Assembly: GCA_049325415.1 (NCBI GenBank)
Contig: JBMOLL010000069.1
Coordinates: forward strand, 6,576 to 70,575
Source: JBMOLL01 sp049325415
Lineage (GTDB): Bacteria; Bacteroidota; Bacteroidia; Bacteroidales; GCA-2748055
Direction: 5' to 3'
DNA: 64,000 nt
Shown one piece after another: positions 61,453-64,000 of this stretch. Made by a program: the position numbers and the translations under genes. The notes under the pieces were generated by a model, which worked only from the letters and a program-made list of their open reading frames with translations, searched no databases and was not told the DNA's origin. Within the stretch, counting starts at the first letter, position 1. Each line of letters starts with the position of its first letter.

Positions 61453-63456
61453 ATGTATCCTGTTACTTTTCGCCGGTGGCGTAACAAGGGCTACGCCGTC
61501 TTTGCCTCCCTGAACCGGGTGATCCGAATCGGCACCCTTTCGGCGGTTTACACCATGCTGAATCTGCCGGTGCTGCAGGCCCAGAGTGATACAAGCCTCA
61601 CCCCAAAGATCATCGAACTGGAAGAAGTGGAGCTTGTAGGAGAAGCGGCACTGGTGATGCTTACCAGCGGGCTTGCTCCGGTACTGGTGATCAGTGCGGC
61701 GGAAATCTCCTCTTCCGGGGCGAAATCGCTTGACGATCTCCTGGAAATCCTGCCCCAGGCCGACCTCCGGCAACGCGGACCCTTTGGTGTTCAGGCCGAT
61801 ATCAGTATGCGGGGCGGATCCTTCGACCAGACGCTTATTCTCATTAACGGGATTGACTTTACAGATCCCCAGACCGGACACTTCAACCTGAATCTTCCCT
61901 TTGATCTTTCAGTAATCGATCATATCGAAGTTCTTTACGGTCCTTCGGCCACCTTTTACGGATCCGGCGCTTATGCGGGAGCAATAAATATCGTGACCGT
62001 TCCGGATTCGCTGCGGCAAGTCAGCGCTGCCCTCGCAGGAGGCTCTTTCAGCAGGTGGCTGGCCTACGCCACCCTGCACTCAGGAGGTAAAAACAGGCGT
62101 CTTCTGGCCCATCTTTCGGGCTCAGCTTCCAAAGGCTATATAACTTCTACGGATTATCACACTGGCAACCTCTACCTGCAGGGAACCGCATCCCGGAGAA
62201 ATATTTCCGGATCGGTGATGGCCGGCATGAACCTGAAAAACTTTGGTGCCGCATCGTTCTATTCCCTGCGGTTTCCCGACCAGTATGAAGAAACGGCCGC
62301 TGTATTTGCCTCACAGGAAACCAGGATCAGGATCGGAAAACTTCCGCTCAGCCTGAAAACGGGATTCAGGATAAATAACGATCATTTCATTCTTGAACGA
62401 GACAATCCGCAATTCTATCAGAACTATCACCGGAGTATGATCCTCAGCAATGAACTCGGAGGATCTTTCGCTTCTGCCCTTGGTTTCACCCGATTCGGAC
62501 TCGGGCTCCGCCGCACCTCGATCCTGAGTACATCTCTCGGACTGCCGCTGGATGATCCTGTGGTATCTGTTCGTTATGATTCAATATCCTTTGCCTATGG
62601 CAGGAGCAGGAATGAACTGAAGCTGACACTGAATCACAGGATCACCCTCAACAGACTAAGCCTGAGCGCCGGAGCCTTTGTGTATATGAATGGCTTTCTT
62701 TCGGGAGATCCGGTACTCTACCCCGGCGGCGGACTGCGCTATAAACTCAGCACGAACTGGCAGGTCTACGCTTCGGTAAACCGTTCGATGCGATTGCCCA
62801 CGTTTACCGATCTCTATTACCACGGTCCGCAAAATGAAGGTAATCCGGAACTCAAACCGGAAAGAGCATGGACGGCGGAAACTGGAATCAGCGGTGGCTA
62901 CAAAGCACTTGACTTCACCGGGTCCGTCTTTTACAGGGCGGGCCGCGAAATCATCGACTGGGTATGGCTGGAGGATAATAAATGGCACACGCTGAACTAT
63001 ACCACCCTTGAGACCTTCGGCGCGGAAGCTTCCGTTTCCCTGCAACCGGCAAAATTTGCCAGACCTTTGCCCGTTCTGCACAAACTCACCCTTAACTGGA
63101 GCTATACCGGTGTAAAAAAGATACCCGGAAGCTATACCTCATACTATGCCCTTGATTTTCTGCGCAATCAGGTGGGCTTTACAGCCGATCTCCGCCCTTT
63201 TAAAAATCTTGAAATGCTGTGGCGTTCACGCTTCCAGCAGCGCAACGGAAGCTACCTCTCCTATGAACCCGCATCAGGAGAGAATATTGAAACAGCCTAT
63301 GAACCAGTGGTGGTAAGCGATTTAAATGTCATGTACCGTGCCGGCAGGATCACCCTTCATGCAGGCTGCGGCAACCTCTTCAATGCCAGTTATATGGATT
63401 TCGGAGGATTACCGCAACCGGGACGATGGTTTGAGGCCGGGATCGCAATTAACTGA
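61453..63456 (+). CDS. TonB-dependent outer-membrane receptor (not SusC type)
   Basis: 667 residues: a short signal-like N terminus (ending PVLQAQ), a TonB-box-like stretch, a plug domain (LDDLLEILPQADLRQRGPFGVQADISMRGGSFDQTLILINGI, split as LLEILPQADL and ISMRGGSFDQTLILING) and a barrel whose last residues include FGGLPQPGRWFEAGIAI. It lacks the carboxypeptidase-like N-terminal domain of SusC. The BtuB-like compact plug and length suggest cobalamin, iron chelate or another small ligand. No riboswitch is seen upstream because the gene begins 5 bp after pdxA. Its end overlaps gcvH by 8 nt in convergent direction. Confidence 0.85.
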   Translation: MYPVTFRRWRNKGYAVFASLNRVIRIGTLSAVYTMLNLPVLQAQSDTSLTPKIIELEEVELVGEAALVMLTSGLAPVLVISAAEISSSGAKSLDDLLEILPQADLRQRGPFGVQADISMRGGSFDQTLILINGIDFTDPQTGHFNLNLPFDLSVIDHIEVLYGPSATFYGSGAYAGAINIVTVPDSLRQVSAALAGGSFSRWLAYATLHSGGKNRRLLAHLSGSASKGYITSTDYHTGNLYLQGTASRRNISGSVMAGMNLKNFGAASFYSLRFPDQYEETAAVFASQETRIRIGKLPLSLKTGFRINNDHFILERDNPQFYQNYHRSMILSNELGGSFASALGFTRFGLGLRRTSILSTSLGLPLDDPVVSVRYDSISFAYGRSRNELKLTLNHRITLNRLSLSAGAFVYMNGFLSGDPVLYPGGGLRYKLSTNWQVYASVNRSMRLPTFTDLYYHGPQNEGNPELKPERAWTAETGISGGYKALDFTGSVFYRAGREIIDWVWLEDNKWHTLNYTTLETFGAEASVSLQPAKFARPLPVLHKLTLNWSYTGVKKIPGSYTSYYALDFLRNQVGFTADLRPFKNLEMLWRSRFQQRNGSYLSYEPASGENIETAYEPVVVSDLNVMYRAGRITLHAGCGNLFNASYMDFGGLPQPGRWFEAGIAIN

Positions 63457-63826
63457 TCAGCGCCTTATAGGCTTCGGCATCCAGAAGACCGGTCAGCCCG
63501 GAGGGATCCGAAATCTTCATTTTGATCATCCAGCCTTCGCCATAAGGATCGGAGTTAACCACTTCCGGATTAATTTCAAGTGCAGGGTTAACTTCCGTGA
63601 CCTCACCGGATACCGGCATAAAAAGATCCGATACGGTTTTTACTGCCTCAATGGTACCAAACGTTTCACCGGTAGCAAGGGTCTCACCAACAGTTTCAAT
63701 TTCAATAAAAACAACATCACCCAATTCGCCCTGAGCAAATTCCGTGATGCCAACGGTAGCTGTATCTCCTTCTACAAGGATCCATTCGTGTTCCCTGGTG
63801 TACTTCAGATTTCCCGGTATATTCAT
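63449..63826 (-). CDS. gcvH: Glycine cleavage system H protein
   Basis: 125 residues. The lipoyl attachment Lys63 lies in GTIEAVKTVSDLFMPVSGEV; the preceding EHEWI segment and the C-terminal GEGWMIKMKISDP match GcvH. It shuttles the aminomethyl group between the P, T and L proteins of glycine cleavage in the cytoplasm, and may also serve in lipoate transfer. The gcvT and gcvP genes are not in the window. A TAAATTTG core lies 34 bp upstream. Confidence 0.97.
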   Translation of the reverse strand: MNIPGNLKYTREHEWILVEGDTATVGITEFAQGELGDVVFIEIETVGETLATGETFGTIEAVKTVSDLFMPVSGEVTEVNPALEINPEVVNSDPYGEGWMIKMKISDPSGLTGLLDAEAYKALIS

Positions 63827-63859
63827 GATGAGTATAAGATTAATTTGGTTTGATCACGC

Positions 63860-63867
63860 CAAATTTA
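63860..63867 (-). promoter_or_regulatory. -7 element (TAAATTTG) of gcvH
   Basis: Minus-strand TAAATTTG, a full TAnnTTTG match, lies 34 bp ahead of the gcvH ATG. Confidence 0.5.
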
Positions 63868-63906
63868 AGACAATTAAACGGAAAAAACTATGTGATATAA
63901 ATCATA

Positions 63907-64000
63907 TGGAGGGAGTGAGGGAGTGAGGGAGTGAGGGAGTGAGGGAGTGAGGAAAGTGAGAAAAGTGAGGAAGTGAGGAAAGTGAGAAAAGTGAGGGAGT
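63907..64000. repeat. Purine-rich short tandem repeat at the right edge
   Basis: About five copies of an 8-base unit (GAGTGAGG) from 63907 to 63951, followed by two copies of a longer derived unit (GAGGAAAGTGAGAAAAGTGAG-like, about 26 bases). One strand is almost free of C. The array continues past the window. Confidence 0.9.

Overview
The window looks like a chromosomal contig from a Bacteroidota bacterium, most probably of the Bacteroidales/Marinilabiliales type. The evidence is a SusC/SusD pair, a type IX secretion sorting domain, DUF4837, one-polypeptide propeller regulators, hybrid histidine kinases and repeated TAnnTTTG promoter cores, with no Shine-Dalgarno-like leaders. One 10-N assembly gap (13682-13691) suggests a draft or metagenome-assembled genome. 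No rRNA, insertion sequence, phage or CRISPR array is visible.

Layout. 1-11.5 kb is mainly housekeeping: the 5' end of an S46 peptidase, RNase HII with a glycosyltransferase, a flippase, a cytosolic hybrid kinase, DUF4837, and a minus-strand run M23 peptidase-dxr-rseP-tatA. 11.8-17.1 kb is a TetR-controlled export operon (RND/MMPL pump, LolA-like protein, outer-membrane protein) closed by a clear terminator. 17.1-19.7 kb is a large ArnT-like membrane protein. 20.2-40.5 kb is a polysaccharide utilisation locus, all on the minus strand. It holds a propeller/LuxR-type regulator, a T9SS-sorted three-module surface protein, SusC, SusD, a surface glycan-binding lipoprotein, GH16 and GH128 lipoproteins, a sugar-porter MFS, a clan GH-A lipoprotein and a 1,131-residue cytosolic protein resembling beta-glucan phosphorylases. 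The enzyme set points to beta-1,3-glucan (laminarin-type).

40.7-46.6 kb holds an MFS transporter convergent with a translationally coupled aminotransferase-FGGY kinase-class II aldolase operon, divergent from a TetR gene whose promoter carries a perfect palindrome. 46.9-52.3 kb holds a propeller hybrid kinase and an orphan PstS-like lipoprotein. Around 52.9 kb lies an initiator tRNA-Met. On one side it is flanked by three tandem 66-67 bp repeats that each copy its first ten bases, and on the other by a degenerate inverted copy of its 3' flank and terminator. 53.4-64 kb returns to core genes: superoxide reductase, DMT protein, 7TMR-DISM kinase, Crp/Fnr regulator with a CRP-like box, M17 aminopeptidase, pdxA, a TonB-dependent receptor and gcvH. 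The window ends in an octamer repeat.

How the parts work together. In the glucan locus, surface lipoproteins bind and cut the polysaccharide, SusCD imports oligosaccharides, periplasmic-side enzymes trim them, the MFS moves sugars inward and the cytosolic enzyme would complete breakdown. The best leads for new biology are the 1,131-residue enzyme, the aminotransferase-kinase-aldolase cluster, the matched TGAC-N15-GTCA operators of the RND operon, and the rearranged tRNA-fMet locus.
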